64,000 bases of DNA from Oscillospiraceae bacterium (GCA_015067175.1 SVMX01000002.1:1-64000), one strand, 5' to 3'. Positions 17,491 to 26,071 are shown, counted from the first letter of the stretch. Numbers and translations: made by a program. Notes: a model not told the origin generated them from the letters alone.

Positions 17491-17510
17491 CCTACCCCAT
17501 AATTTGTCAA
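17482..17510 (-). promoter_or_regulatory. Consensus promoter of the 391-residue zinc-ribbon gene
   Basis: Minus strand TTGACA (17505-17510), 17-nt spacer, TATAAT (17482-17487). Its -10 element is part of the repeat unit; the second copy at 17357-17362 carries TATAAT but no -35 element. Confidence 0.88.
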
Positions 17511-17516
17511 GCTAAA

Positions 17517-17540
17517 ACCCCGACAGCAAGCCATCGGGGT
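17517..17540 (-). terminator. Terminator of the 700-residue zinc-ribbon gene
   Basis: ACCCCGA and TCGGGGT (7-bp stem, 10-nt loop) just after the stop codon, followed by TTTTAG on the minus strand. Confidence 0.7.
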
Positions 17541-17545
17541 CATAT

Positions 17546-19648
17546 TTATCTTTTTGCGCCACAGCTCATGCAGTTTACATCAGCGCCGAAATTCATCTGA
17601 CCACAGCGCGTACACTGCCACGGACCCGCGGAACGATTCATCGTTGACTGTTCTTCGGTGAGTTCTTCCTCGGCAGGCTTATCTTCAGCATGGCTCTGAG
17701 CCTGAGCCGCTGCCGCCAATGCATTGAGAGGGATAGGCTCCTGATCGGTTATTCCGTCAGCGTCGTCAAAATCATATTCCTCGTAATTGTTTCGCTTAAA
17801 GCTAAATGTCTTTTTAAGCGCAGCAAATCTGTCTTTCTTCTCATGGATCGGCTTAACTGGCTGCGCAACAGGCTCCTCAGCGGGAGCGACAGGCTGCACA
17901 GCAAGTGCAGCGGGCTTTTCAGCGGGAGCTGCAGGCTTCTCAGCAGGAGCAGCTGGCTTCTCAACAGGAGCAACAGGTTCCTCAACAGGAGCAACGGGCT
18001 TCTCAGTAGGAGCAACAGGTTCCTCAACAGGAGCAACAGGTTCCTCAACAGGAGCAACAGGTTCCTCAACAGGAGCAACAGGCTTCTCAGCAGGAACAAC
18101 AGGCTTTTCAGCAGGAACAACAGGCTTCTCAACAGGAGCAACAGGTTCCTCAACAGGAGCAACAGGCTTCTCAGTAGGAACATCAGGCTGCTCAGTAGGA
18201 GCAGTGGGCTGCTCAGCAGGAGCAGCTAGCTTCTCAACAGGAGCAACAGGTTCCTCAACAGGAGCAACGGGCTTATCATCAGGAGCACTCATATTGCTAA
18301 GCGCTGCAATAGCTGCACTGAGCGCGTCAATGGGATCAAGCTCTTCCTCAGGTTTCTTCGGCGTATCTTCAACTTTCTCGGCAACCGCAGGATCGCCCAT
18401 CGAAAGCTCTGAAATAGTCTTTGAAAGCTGTTCAATAGGAGCCGCATGCAGCTCAGTCGCTGTCGGTTGAGGCTTAGGTGCTTCTTCAACCTTCTTCTCC
18501 TCACTGACAACAGGCGCTTCCGCCTGCTTTGGAGCAGCAGGCTCTTCGGCTTGTGGCTCAGTTTTAGGAGCGGTCTCCTCTTTTGCTGTAGCAGTAGGCT
18601 TCTCAACAGGAGCCACGGGCTGAACAGTTTTTTCTGCCGCAACAGGCTCTGGAGCCTTTTCTGCAGCAGGCTTGCTTTCAACGGTAGCGGACGGCGCGGG
18701 AACGCTTTCTTCAAGCTCTCCTACAGCAGCCGCAAGCTGTGCCACGGCGTCAAGCTCCTTGCTGTCGCCGAAAAGATCGCTCTTCTTTTTAGGTTCAGCT
18801 TTCGCAACAGGCACCGCAGGCTTCTGTTCCTCCTGAGACGCAGCCTTTGCGGGCGTACCCTTTGAGATCAGCGTAACCTCTCCCATAGAGCCCACATTCT
18901 CACGCACCTCGAAATCAGGCTGACCCTCTTTTGCCGCTTTTCTCTTTAAAGACGCGATATCGCCGTAGAACATCGAAGTGTCATACATATCGACTGTTCC
19001 CGAGGTGTCAGTATCCTTGCGTTTGCGTCTGCGCGCAGATTCAAGTCCGGCCTTCTTAGCATAGCTAGCAAGCATAAAGATAAGCACAAACCTCACTGCT
19101 ATCGCACTAAACGCATAAATGTAATTGATCTCAACATTATACATATAGCTGCACAGCGTATCCGCACCGAGCAGAACAAAGCCTATCACATTCAGCACTG
19201 CGCTCAGCATATATGAAAACTTCAGTCTTGCAAGCATCAGCAAAGCCGCAACCGCCGTAAGCGCATTCACGCCGAAGATAACAGGCGAGCCGTATGTACG
19301 GTAGATGTCCGCAAGCTTATAGTTGTTGTAGTCAAGCAAAATATCCGCAGGGATATTTTCACCGCTATTAGCAAGCTGCTGACCTATTTCATAATTAGGC
19401 TGAAGCTGCTCTTTATACTCGATCAAATGCTTGATATTCCACACTGAATAGACACACGCTGCGAGCAAAAAGATCACAACAAAAACAAGTCTTACCATAT
19501 CACCCACTGTTAGCGTATGACAGATTATAGATTTCTTGCTTTTCTTTGAAAGCACGGTAGCGCCGCAGACGCTGCAAAAGCCCGTCGACTTGTCGCCGAT
19601 TGGATTGCCACACTGTTTACATTTATTACCTCTGGAAATGCTGCTCAT
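17546..19648 (-). CDS. Large membrane protein with terminal zinc ribbons and a heptapeptide-repeat domain
   Basis: This 700-residue paralogue of the 391-residue neighbour has an N-terminal zinc ribbon (CKQCGNPIGDKSTGFCSVCG), four membrane segments in the same positions, and a very long Pro/Ala/Glu-rich region. The region contains 19 units of a KPVAPVE/EPVAPVE-like heptapeptide. The C-terminal zinc finger (WQCTRCGQMNFGADVNCMSC) matches the RanBP2 pattern W-x-C-x2-C-x3-N-x6-C-x2-C exactly. A basic patch (KKDRFAALKKTFSFKRN) lies between repeats and finger. I chose the ATG at 19648; a GTG 12 nt upstream overlaps the AAGGAG site. The promoter is perfect. The repeats suggest an extended linker. Function is unknown. 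Confidence 0.85.
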   Translation of the reverse strand: MSSISRGNKCKQCGNPIGDKSTGFCSVCGATVLSKKSKKSIICHTLTVGDMVRLVFVVIFLLAACVYSVWNIKHLIEYKEQLQPNYEIGQQLANSGENIPADILLDYNNYKLADIYRTYGSPVIFGVNALTAVAALLMLARLKFSYMLSAVLNVIGFVLLGADTLCSYMYNVEINYIYAFSAIAVRFVLIFMLASYAKKAGLESARRRKRKDTDTSGTVDMYDTSMFYGDIASLKRKAAKEGQPDFEVRENVGSMGEVTLISKGTPAKAASQEEQKPAVPVAKAEPKKKSDLFGDSKELDAVAQLAAAVGELEESVPAPSATVESKPAAEKAPEPVAAEKTVQPVAPVEKPTATAKEETAPKTEPQAEEPAAPKQAEAPVVSEEKKVEEAPKPQPTATELHAAPIEQLSKTISELSMGDPAVAEKVEDTPKKPEEELDPIDALSAAIAALSNMSAPDDKPVAPVEEPVAPVEKLAAPAEQPTAPTEQPDVPTEKPVAPVEEPVAPVEKPVVPAEKPVVPAEKPVAPVEEPVAPVEEPVAPVEEPVAPTEKPVAPVEEPVAPVEKPAAPAEKPAAPAEKPAALAVQPVAPAEEPVAQPVKPIHEKKDRFAALKKTFSFKRNNYEEYDFDDADGITDQEPIPLNALAAAAQAQSHAEDKPAEEELTEEQSTMNRSAGPWQCTRCGQMNFGADVNCMSCGAKR
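17876..18274 (-). repeat. 21-bp tandem repeat encoding heptapeptides
   Basis: About 19 in-frame units of 21 bp encode variants of (K/E)P(V/A)(A/V)P(V/A/T)E. The most similar units, near 18000-18080, are almost identical at DNA level, so copy number probably changes by slippage or recombination. The frame is preserved throughout. Confidence 0.92.
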
Positions 19649-19706
19649 AAGCAAAGCCACTCCTTTATAACAACATCTGATATAATGGTATAAATTTCAC
19701 AAATAA

Positions 19707-19735
19707 ATTATATAACAAACAAAAACTTTTGTCAA
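19707..19735 (-). promoter_or_regulatory. Consensus promoter of the 700-residue zinc-ribbon gene
   Basis: Minus strand TTGACA (19730-19735), 17-nt spacer, TATAAT (19707-19712). Confidence 0.9.
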
Positions 19736-19745
19736 TATATTTTCG

Positions 19746-20501
19746 TTAATAAACTGTATGAATGAGCGATTTATAGTATTCCAGCGCCGGGAAGCTCCTT
19801 TCCGTATGCGACAGAAAAAAGCTTTCCGTCACTCTAGACAGCACCGCGGCGCTGTCGCCTGTGATATTAAACCGAAACGCCTTGTCAAGCGGAGCATACA
19901 GAATATTCCTCATAGCGGAAAGCGTATCGGGCAGCAGCACAAAATATCTTCCGCCGTAATCGCGGTCAAAACAGTCACCGCAGACTATCTCGCCGCGGCT
20001 CGGCAGAAAAAACATCTCCCTGTGCTCATAGCAGCCGCAGTTGAAGCACGCTCTGAGATCGGGACGATATCCAAGCATCGCCGAATATCTAAGCTCAAAT
20101 GCCGAGCGCACTGTTTCAAGGCTCTGCGCCTTGTTGGCTTCAAACAGCGCTATTGCAAAAAAGCGCACGATACTGTCCTGATTCTGCTCCTCGGGAGTGC
20201 AAAATCTCACCGCCTGCGCAAAGTATGAAGCAAGCGCAAGCTTTTCGATATCACTGCCTATCTCGTGGAAGCTGTAGATAGGCTTCGCACTGTTTACGGT
20301 ATAACGCAGCTTGGTCTTATTTAGACAGAATTTTGAGTAGGCAAAGATGGAAGCCGAGCTTAAAAGCGGACTGTTTATCTTCTTCGCACCATGGGCAGAA
20401 GCCTCAACAATTCCCTGTTCGTCGGTGAGTATGTCGATAAAACAGCTGTTGTCGCCGATCTCGCGCCGTCCGACAACTATTCCGTCGTATGTGAAGAGCA
20501 T
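19746..20501 (-). CDS. recO: DNA repair protein RecO
   Basis: A 251-residue RecO that helps load RecA on single-stranded DNA coated with SSB. It has the N-terminal OB fold (MLFTYDGIVVGRREIGDNSC, with DEQGIVEASAHGAKK) and a four-cysteine zinc site in the helical domain (CFNCGCYE and CGDCFD, about residues 150-180). The ATG at 20501 is chosen because GGGAGG lies 6 nt upstream; the ORF extends further without such a site. Near era, as in many Firmicutes. Confidence 0.93.
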   Translation of the reverse strand: MLFTYDGIVVGRREIGDNSCFIDILTDEQGIVEASAHGAKKINSPLLSSASIFAYSKFCLNKTKLRYTVNSAKPIYSFHEIGSDIEKLALASYFAQAVRFCTPEEQNQDSIVRFFAIALFEANKAQSLETVRSAFELRYSAMLGYRPDLRACFNCGCYEHREMFFLPSRGEIVCGDCFDRDYGGRYFVLLPDTLSAMRNILYAPLDKAFRFNITGDSAAVLSRVTESFFLSHTERSFPALEYYKSLIHTVY

Positions 20502-20530
20502 TTCCGACCTCCCCCAAAGATTTGGATTTG

Positions 20531-20752
20531 TCAACCAAATACGATAAGATTGACCGATGCAATTAAAATTGCAATTCCAACAATAAATTCTATCAAACCA
20601 ACCCGTTTAGCATAATCTTCTGTTTTTGAGCCATTCTTAAACGCTTCATCAAATCCGTTAATAAGATAATACTTTTTCTTAAAGAAAATGAAATAACCAA
20701 ACAGTGTGAAAGCCAAGCCTAAAAGAACTGCAACGATCTTTAAAACTATCAC
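20531..20752 (-). CDS. Small membrane protein resembling DUF3784
   Basis: A 73-residue protein with two hydrophobic segments (about 4-23 and 49-71) joined by a short polar loop YYLINGFDEAFKNGSKTEDYAKRVG. The layout and the KKKYYLINGF element resemble the DUF3784 family of Firmicutes. Function is unknown. It is wedged between era and recO on the same strand. Confidence 0.7.
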   Translation of the reverse strand: MIVLKIVAVLLGLAFTLFGYFIFFKKKYYLINGFDEAFKNGSKTEDYAKRVGLIEFIVGIAILIASVNLIVFG

Positions 20753-20776
20753 AATATCCTCCCGCTAAACTCGGGG

Positions 20777-21676
20777 TTACTCATCCGCAAGTCCCATATC
20801 ATTGATAAATCTCTCACGGTTGCGCCAATCCTCCTTGACCTTTACAAAGCACTGAAGATTCACCTTTGCCTGCAAAAGCTCCTCGATATCCTTGCGCGCA
20901 AGCGAGCCGATAGTTTTCAGCTTCTCGCCACCCTTGCCGATTATCATACCCTTGTGGGAGTCCTTTTCGCAGATTATCACAACACCGATGTCGATAAGTT
21001 CCTTGCCATTCTTTTCGCGCGTTTTAAAGCTCTCGATATCCACCGCAACGCCGTGAGGTATTTCCTCCTGCATAGTCCAAAGCACCTTTTCACGCACTAT
21101 CTCAGCGCACATAAAGCGCTCTGTACGGTCGGTCGCGATATCATCGGGGAAGAAATGCTCGCCCTCTACCGCATACTTTTCCAGTATCGGCATTATCTTG
21201 TCGGTATTTATGCGGTTTTTAACGCTTATCGGGATTATTTCCGCAAAGTCATAAAGCTCACTGTACTGCTGGATAATGCCCAGCACCTCGCTTTTGGACT
21301 TTAACAGGTCTATCTTGTTGAGCAGCAGAATAACCTCTGTACCGTGAGCCGCAAAGCTTCTGATAAGGTCCTGCTCAATAGCGGAAAGCTTCTTTGTAAC
21401 ATCGACCATCAGAATTGCGCAGTCCACGTCGTCAACGCTGGTGCGGATAGACTTCACCATATGCTCCGAAAGCTTTGTTTTAGGCTTGTGCATACCGGGA
21501 GTGTCAATAAACACATACTGGATATCGCCCTCGGTCAGCACGCCGTTTATGCGGTTTCTTGTAGTCTGCGGCTTTTCGCTGACAATGGATACCTTTTCAC
21601 CGACGAGAAGATTTGTCAGCGAGGATTTACCCGCGTTTGCCCTACCTGTTATTGCTATAAATGCGTTTTTAGTCAT
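20777..21676 (-). CDS. era: GTPase Era
   Basis: A 299-residue essential GTPase for 30S ribosomal subunit maturation. G motifs are clear: GRANAGKSSL (G1), switch region KPQTTRNRI, DTPGMHKPK (G3) and NKIDLL (G4). The C-terminal KH domain carries IGKGGEKLKTIG (about residue 245), which binds the 3' end of 16S rRNA. The start overlaps the upstream flavoprotein gene by 4 nt. Confidence 0.97.
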   Translation of the reverse strand: MTKNAFIAITGRANAGKSSLTNLLVGEKVSIVSEKPQTTRNRINGVLTEGDIQYVFIDTPGMHKPKTKLSEHMVKSIRTSVDDVDCAILMVDVTKKLSAIEQDLIRSFAAHGTEVILLLNKIDLLKSKSEVLGIIQQYSELYDFAEIIPISVKNRINTDKIMPILEKYAVEGEHFFPDDIATDRTERFMCAEIVREKVLWTMQEEIPHGVAVDIESFKTREKNGKELIDIGVVIICEKDSHKGMIIGKGGEKLKTIGSLARKDIEELLQAKVNLQCFVKVKEDWRNRERFINDMGLADE

Positions 21677-22173
21677 GTATTGTTACCTCTGCGTTTCACA
21701 AGCTCTATTGCTTCCTTGCCGCTGATGTGGTCTACTTCTACCGCCACTATCTGCATGGGATTGAACTGCTTGTTTATCTTCATGTGTCTGTTTTCCTGCG
21801 TATCGGTCGGGTGAAATCTCCTCGCCATCTCGTCCATTATGCGAAAGCGCTCTCCATCGTCCGTCACGACGCTCGCCCTGCCGAAGACCACCACGCTTCT
21901 GAAATAAGAGGTATACTCCTCAGGAACGATCTCATCGCTGTCCACCACACAGAAAGACACCTTGGGATTTCTTGCGATAGCGTCGTTCTTGTGACCGCTT
22001 TTTGCACAGTGGAAATATATCTTCCCGTCAAGCCACAAATAGCACAGCGGCACTGTATAGGGATAGTTGTCATCGCCCGAAACAGCAAGCACTCCGTAAG
22101 TTCCGTTTTTCAGTATCTGCTCGCAGTGCTCAGCAGTGAGCTCCTGCCTAAATCTTCTCATAGGTCTGAACAT
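21673..22173 (-). CDS. Pyridoxamine 5'-phosphate oxidase-like flavoprotein (Nim family)
   Basis: A 166-residue split-barrel flavin-binding protein. It starts MFRPMRRFRQELTAEHCEQI and has the NYPYTVPLCYLWLDGKIYFH and SGHKNDAIARNPKVSFCVV segments seen in NimA-type nitroimidazole-resistance and related FMN proteins. The physiological substrate is unknown. I chose the ATG at 22173 behind AGAGGTG. It overlaps era and follows trmD by 4 nt. Confidence 0.85.
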   Translation of the reverse strand: MFRPMRRFRQELTAEHCEQILKNGTYGVLAVSGDDNYPYTVPLCYLWLDGKIYFHCAKSGHKNDAIARNPKVSFCVVDSDEIVPEEYTSYFRSVVVFGRASVVTDDGERFRIMDEMARRFHPTDTQENRHMKINKQFNPMQIVAVEVDHISGKEAIELVKRRGNNT

Positions 22174-22177
22174 AATT

Positions 22178-23302
22178 TCACCTCTTATATTCAACGCGAA
22201 ATTCTTCGTAAACTATCTTCGTATTCTCGGAAAACTCAATTCCAAGCTGCTCTGCGTTATTGATATAGACAGCTCTGTGCGTTTCCTGCCACGCTTCGAG
22301 GGTCGTGTCCTCGCCCTCTTTCAGCGCCTGTTGGAGGGTTATCTCATTAAACGAAATTACCTGAACCCTCGTAACTCTTGTCACACAACGCGGAACTCCG
22401 TCCCAGTCGGTTATTATGCAGTATTCGCCCTTTTCGGGGAGAATATCGTCGGTGTACAGGCAAGTAGTCGCTCTCTTTTTGCCGCGAAGCACACGTTTAA
22501 GCAACCTGTTCGATTCGCCTTCGTTGCGTCCCAAACGGAACATCTGAGCGTAGTACGTATCCTCGTCCAATTCCTTTTCTTCGATAAAACCGTCCCAGAA
22601 TTCCTGCACCAGTCTGTCCATATATTCCTCGTGCATATCGGGGCGCTTTTCCGCTGTTACACGAAGCGCTGCCTTTCTCTGCCACTCGGCTATAACCTCA
22701 TGATTGCCCAGTGTAAGCTCAACAGGTACTTCTCTGCCCCGCCACTCGCGCGGCATGGTATACTGCGGATATTCAAGAAGTCCGTTAAAATGGCTCTCAA
22801 TGCTGTAAGCGTCCTCATTCGGAAGCACGCCCTTTTGTAAGCGTGCCACAGCGTCAGCAACGATAAGCGCAGGAAGCTCGCCGCCTGTCAGCACATAATC
22901 TCCGACAGAAAGCTCCTCACATTCAAGTTCATCAAGAACACGCTGGTCAACGCCCTCGTAGTGCCCGCAAAGGAGTATCAGACCATCTTCTTCGGCAAGC
23001 TCTTTCACCTTTTCCTGCGTGAGTGTTTGACCCTGAGGTGACATATAGATTATGCGCGGCTTTTTTTCGTGCTTCGCCGCGATATCCATAATACAGTCAT
23101 AGATAGGCTGCGCTTGCATGACCATACCCGTGCCGCCGCCGTATGGAGTATCGTCAACGCGGCGGTGCTTATTCTTGGTGAAATCCCTTATGTTATGGGA
23201 ATATATCTCGATATGTCCGTTTGTGATAGCCCTGCCGATTATACTCTCATGCAGAACGCTGTCGCACATATCGGGGAACAGCGTTGCTATATCAATTCTC
23301 AT
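22178..23302 (-). CDS. trmD: tRNA (guanine-37-N1)-methyltransferase TrmD fused to an ASCH domain
   Basis: Residues 1-225 are a complete TrmD, the SPOUT enzyme that methylates G37 of tRNAs: MRIDIATLFPDM start, GGGTGMVMQ, the knot segments CGHYEGVDQRV and VGDYVLTGGE. About 130 further residues match the ASCH fold: FRLGRNEGESNRLLKRVLRG, KGEYCIITDWDGVPRC, EGEDTTLEAWQETH and a final EEFRVEY. ASCH proteins bind RNA or act on modified cytidines. TrmD alone is normally 230-260 residues, so this is a real fusion with no stop or shift between the parts. It overlaps rimM by 11 nt. Confidence 0.93.
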   Translation of the reverse strand: MRIDIATLFPDMCDSVLHESIIGRAITNGHIEIYSHNIRDFTKNKHRRVDDTPYGGGTGMVMQAQPIYDCIMDIAAKHEKKPRIIYMSPQGQTLTQEKVKELAEEDGLILLCGHYEGVDQRVLDELECEELSVGDYVLTGGELPALIVADAVARLQKGVLPNEDAYSIESHFNGLLEYPQYTMPREWRGREVPVELTLGNHEVIAEWQRKAALRVTAEKRPDMHEEYMDRLVQEFWDGFIEEKELDEDTYYAQMFRLGRNEGESNRLLKRVLRGKKRATTCLYTDDILPEKGEYCIITDWDGVPRCVTRVTRVQVISFNEITLQQALKEGEDTTLEAWQETHRAVYINNAEQLGIEFSENTKIVYEEFRVEYKR

Positions 23303-23819
23303 CTATACCCTCAATATCGTCGAACAGCCCGGGGAGCGGTCTTATCAGCATTTCTCCGTTCTCGATATCGGTCTTGATAACTACCTCGTCGATACACGGA
23401 AACATAAGCTCACGGCCGTCCTTTTTTATGGAATACACATCGCTTGCGCCGTTCTGATAAACGTCGGTTATCTTGCCGTAGACAACACCCGTATCAACGT
23501 CCTTTACGGTAAGTCCGATGATATCCTGAATGAAATACAGTCCTTCTTCAAGCTCTGCATCGTCCCTGTCCATGTACAGTATCTTTCCGATAACAGGCTG
23601 TGCCTGCTCTATGGTGTCGATACCCTCTATCTTCATCACAACGATATTTTTGTGGGGGTAAGCGCGTGTAACGCGCACCTCTGTCTTGCCCTTATCGAAG
23701 TACAGCGTATCAAAATCGCACAGCACCTCGGCGCTGTCGCAGTAATACTGCGCTCTCACCTCGCCGCGTATGCCCTGTGTGGCTACTATCTTGCCTATTT
23801 CAAGAAATTGTTTTTTCAT
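23292..23819 (-). CDS. rimM: Ribosome maturation factor RimM
   Basis: A 175-residue protein needed to mature the 30S head. The N-terminal RimM barrel carries IGKIVATQGIRGEVRA, and the C-terminal PRC-like barrel has LEEGLYFIQDIIGLTV and ELMFPCIDEVV. The order rimM-trmD is standard in bacteria. AGAGG precedes the ATG. Confidence 0.95.
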   Translation of the reverse strand: MKKQFLEIGKIVATQGIRGEVRAQYYCDSAEVLCDFDTLYFDKGKTEVRVTRAYPHKNIVVMKIEGIDTIEQAQPVIGKILYMDRDDAELEEGLYFIQDIIGLTVKDVDTGVVYGKITDVYQNGASDVYSIKKDGRELMFPCIDEVVIKTDIENGEMLIRPLPGLFDDIEGIDEN

Positions 23820-23860
23820 GTTTACCTCTTATATATTTGCATGGTAGATAAATTTGATTT

Positions 23861-24334
23861 TTAGGAATTACCCAACTCTTTTTTATTCGCCACTATCAAT
23901 GTATCAACAATATCATAAAAGCAACCTGCGGAATTACATACTGAAATGACGAAAAATATCAGTTCAACTTTAGCACAAAACGCAAAAACTATATCAAAGG
24001 TTAACGTCAATAAAACGAGCGGTGCTAAATAAATAATAACCATCTGCCACTTTTTGAATTCTGCCTGCGCTACCGTTCCAAATGTAGGTAACCCCATCGG
24101 GCCTTTCATAATTTTGATCTTTACGCTACCTTTACAAAACATCTTCATAAATACAAAATGCAGTAGTTCATGTATCGGAAAAGTAAAACATAAAGCTATG
24201 ATTAAAGCCAGAATTCTTTGCCATATTTGATAATCAGAATTAACTTTGGAATTAAACAAAACAATATGAACAACACATGAAAGCATTAACCATATTATCA
24301 TTGCAAATGGATTTGTTTTGATTTTATTTAACAT
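23861..24334 (-). CDS. DUF3267-type membrane protein with a metalloprotease-like HExxH
   Basis: A 157-residue protein with four hydrophobic segments and the motif HELLH followed by FVFMKMF (about residues 58-70), as in DUF3267 proteins, which look like small integral-membrane zinc peptidases. I chose the ATG at 24334 because GGAGTG is well placed. It is in the rimM-hisS interval on the same strand. No substrate can be named. Confidence 0.7.
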   Translation of the reverse strand: MLNKIKTNPFAMIIWLMLSCVVHIVLFNSKVNSDYQIWQRILALIIALCFTFPIHELLHFVFMKMFCKGSVKIKIMKGPMGLPTFGTVAQAEFKKWQMVIIYLAPLVLLTLTFDIVFAFCAKVELIFFVISVCNSAGCFYDIVDTLIVANKKELGNS

Positions 24335-24362
24335 AACCCACTCCATAAAATTCAAATTTATC

Positions 24363-25589
24363 TTACAGATTGACCTTAACTATCTCATCAAATCCCTGCT
24401 GCTTAACTCTGCTGTAAACCTTGTCTATCTTCTTGGGATTGGGCACGAGCACGAGTGTCACATCGCTGTCAGCCATAAGCTCGTCCTGCTTTTTGATAGC
24501 GTCAAGAACGTCCTCTGCCTTGTATAGAACAGCGGTCTTTTTGCGTGTGCCTGCAAGCTGTATATTGTTCTCCTGAACGATGGAGAAGATACGCTCAAAG
24601 CCGATTGAGAAGCCAACTGCGGGAACTGTATCGCCTGTAAATCTGCCGATAAGGTTGTCATAACGTCCGCCGCCTGCAACCGTGCCGCCGAACTGCTTGC
24701 TTGCTACTTCAAAAACAGTGCCTGTGTAGTAGCCCTGACCTCTTACAAGAGAGGGATCGAACTCAACGCTGTAGCCCTCGGAGAGCTTGTCAGCAGTTGT
24801 AATTACTGTGCGAAGCTGCTCGAGTATCTCCTTTGCGTCATCTGAGCAGTATTCAGCCATGTCGTCAAGTGTAAGCTTGCCCTTTTCAAGCAGACCTGTC
24901 AGCGCCTTGATAGCATTTTCGGGCATACCCTTTTCGGTAAGCTCTGCGGCAACGCCCTCTGCGCCGATCTTGTCAAGCTTGTCAAAGCTTACGGAAACAG
25001 TGTCAAGAGCCTCCTCAGGGAAGCCCATTGTCATAAGCGAATTTCTCAGAACTCTGCGGTCGTTTACGCGAACGGTAAATTCGCCTATACCTATCTTAGA
25101 CAGCGCCTTTGCGGTTACGTTTATCAGCTCTATCTCGTTTACATAGCTGTCAGAGCCGAGAATGTCAATGTCGCACTGTACAAACTCACGCAGTCTGCCG
25201 CGCTGAGGTCTTTCCGCACGATACACCTTGTCTATCTGAATTACCTTGAAAGGATTCGGCAGGCTGTTGCGGTTGTTTGCGTAGTAGCGCGAAAGCGGCA
25301 GTGTGAGGTCGTATCTAAGGCCTAGGTCGCACAGCTCCTTTTCGTCAACAGGAGTTTTTTCGAGCGCACTTGCAAGCTTGTCGCCGCGCTTCATGATGCG
25401 GAAAATAAGGTTGAGATTATCGCCGCCGTCGCTCTTGTCGAGGTTCTCCGCGCTCTCTACAGCGGGAGTATAGATACGGGTAAAGCCGCTCTTTGTGTAG
25501 GTATCGAGAATGATGTTCATCAGGCGGTCACGCTGTGCCGCTGCTTCGGGCAGGTATTCCTGCATTCCCTTCTGAGGTTTGATGTTCAT
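24363..25589 (-). CDS. hisS: Histidyl-tRNA synthetase
   Basis: A 408-residue class II synthetase. Motif 2 lies in YRAERPQRGRLREFVQCDID (about residues 104-123) and motif 3 near VPAVGFSIGFERI (about 318-330). The histidine-specific loops RGQGYYTGTVFEV and AGGGRYDNLIG are present, and a C-terminal anticodon-binding domain follows. The length is at the short end of the bacterial range. The gene overlaps the upstream DUF4275-like gene by 4 nt. Confidence 0.95.
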   Translation of the reverse strand: MNIKPQKGMQEYLPEAAAQRDRLMNIILDTYTKSGFTRIYTPAVESAENLDKSDGGDNLNLIFRIMKRGDKLASALEKTPVDEKELCDLGLRYDLTLPLSRYYANNRNSLPNPFKVIQIDKVYRAERPQRGRLREFVQCDIDILGSDSYVNEIELINVTAKALSKIGIGEFTVRVNDRRVLRNSLMTMGFPEEALDTVSVSFDKLDKIGAEGVAAELTEKGMPENAIKALTGLLEKGKLTLDDMAEYCSDDAKEILEQLRTVITTADKLSEGYSVEFDPSLVRGQGYYTGTVFEVASKQFGGTVAGGGRYDNLIGRFTGDTVPAVGFSIGFERIFSIVQENNIQLAGTRKKTAVLYKAEDVLDAIKKQDELMADSDVTLVLVPNPKKIDKVYSRVKQQGFDEIVKVNL

Positions 25590-25993
25590 GATTGTTTATT
25601 TCCTTTCTCATTGATTTTTAAAAAATAAGGTCCGCAGCTTTCTTCGTGTGTATGTACATAAGTCCACGAAAAGTCGGGCGCAGTCACATATACATCGGCG
25701 ATACTGTCCAGCTCATGGGAATACGTTTTTGGGACATTGCAGATGCTTTCGGTTAGAATGAGTTCATCTGCACTGTAGCCTGACCTGAAACAAAGCGCTT
25801 CTTTGTAATCCAGCGCGTCGAAAGCGGCTCTTGCTTCGTCCTCCGAAAGACACTCCACAAGCTCCCACGAAAATATATGCCAGAGAAGATTGCCATAATC
25901 GTATACATGCTTATCAAGCTTATCGCGCGGAACATCTCCCGCAAAAGCTTTAAGCCATTTTTCAGCTATCTGTTTACCGTCCGTAGCCCTCAC
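25586..25993 (-). CDS. DUF4275-like hypothetical protein
   Basis: A 135-residue soluble protein. The central segment (YDYGNLLWHIFSWELVECL, then DEARAAFDAL) resembles the DUF4275 family. No catalytic motif is evident. The start is uncertain: the only in-frame candidate is a GTG that overlaps AAGGAG. A promoter lies at 26020-26048, so this gene probably leads the hisS-rimM-trmD-era-recO transcript. Confidence 0.65.
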   Translation of the reverse strand: MRATDGKQIAEKWLKAFAGDVPRDKLDKHVYDYGNLLWHIFSWELVECLSEDEARAAFDALDYKEALCFRSGYSADELILTESICNVPKTYSHELDSIADVYVTAPDFSWTYVHTHEESCGPYFLKINEKGNKQS

Positions 25994-26019
25994 TCCTTTT
26001 CACATAAATATACTTATAT

Positions 26020-26048
26020 ATCATACCATATATCGGCGAAAATTGCAA
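26020..26048 (-). promoter_or_regulatory. Promoter of the DUF4275-like/hisS operon
   Basis: Minus strand TTGCAA (26043-26048), 17-nt spacer, TATGAT (26020-26025). Confidence 0.75.
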
Positions 26049-26071
26049 GCAAAATGCGGCTTAAACACAAA

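Noticed and set aside
17876-18274. CRISPR-like appearance of regularly spaced repeats
   Set aside because: The period is 21 bp without unique spacers, and the units are in-frame coding repeats.
17749-18470. Leu/Arg-rich and Gly/Ser/Thr-rich open frames over the repeat region
   Set aside because: These are alternative readings of the 21-bp tandem repeat; the zinc-finger protein frame is intact and continues on both sides.
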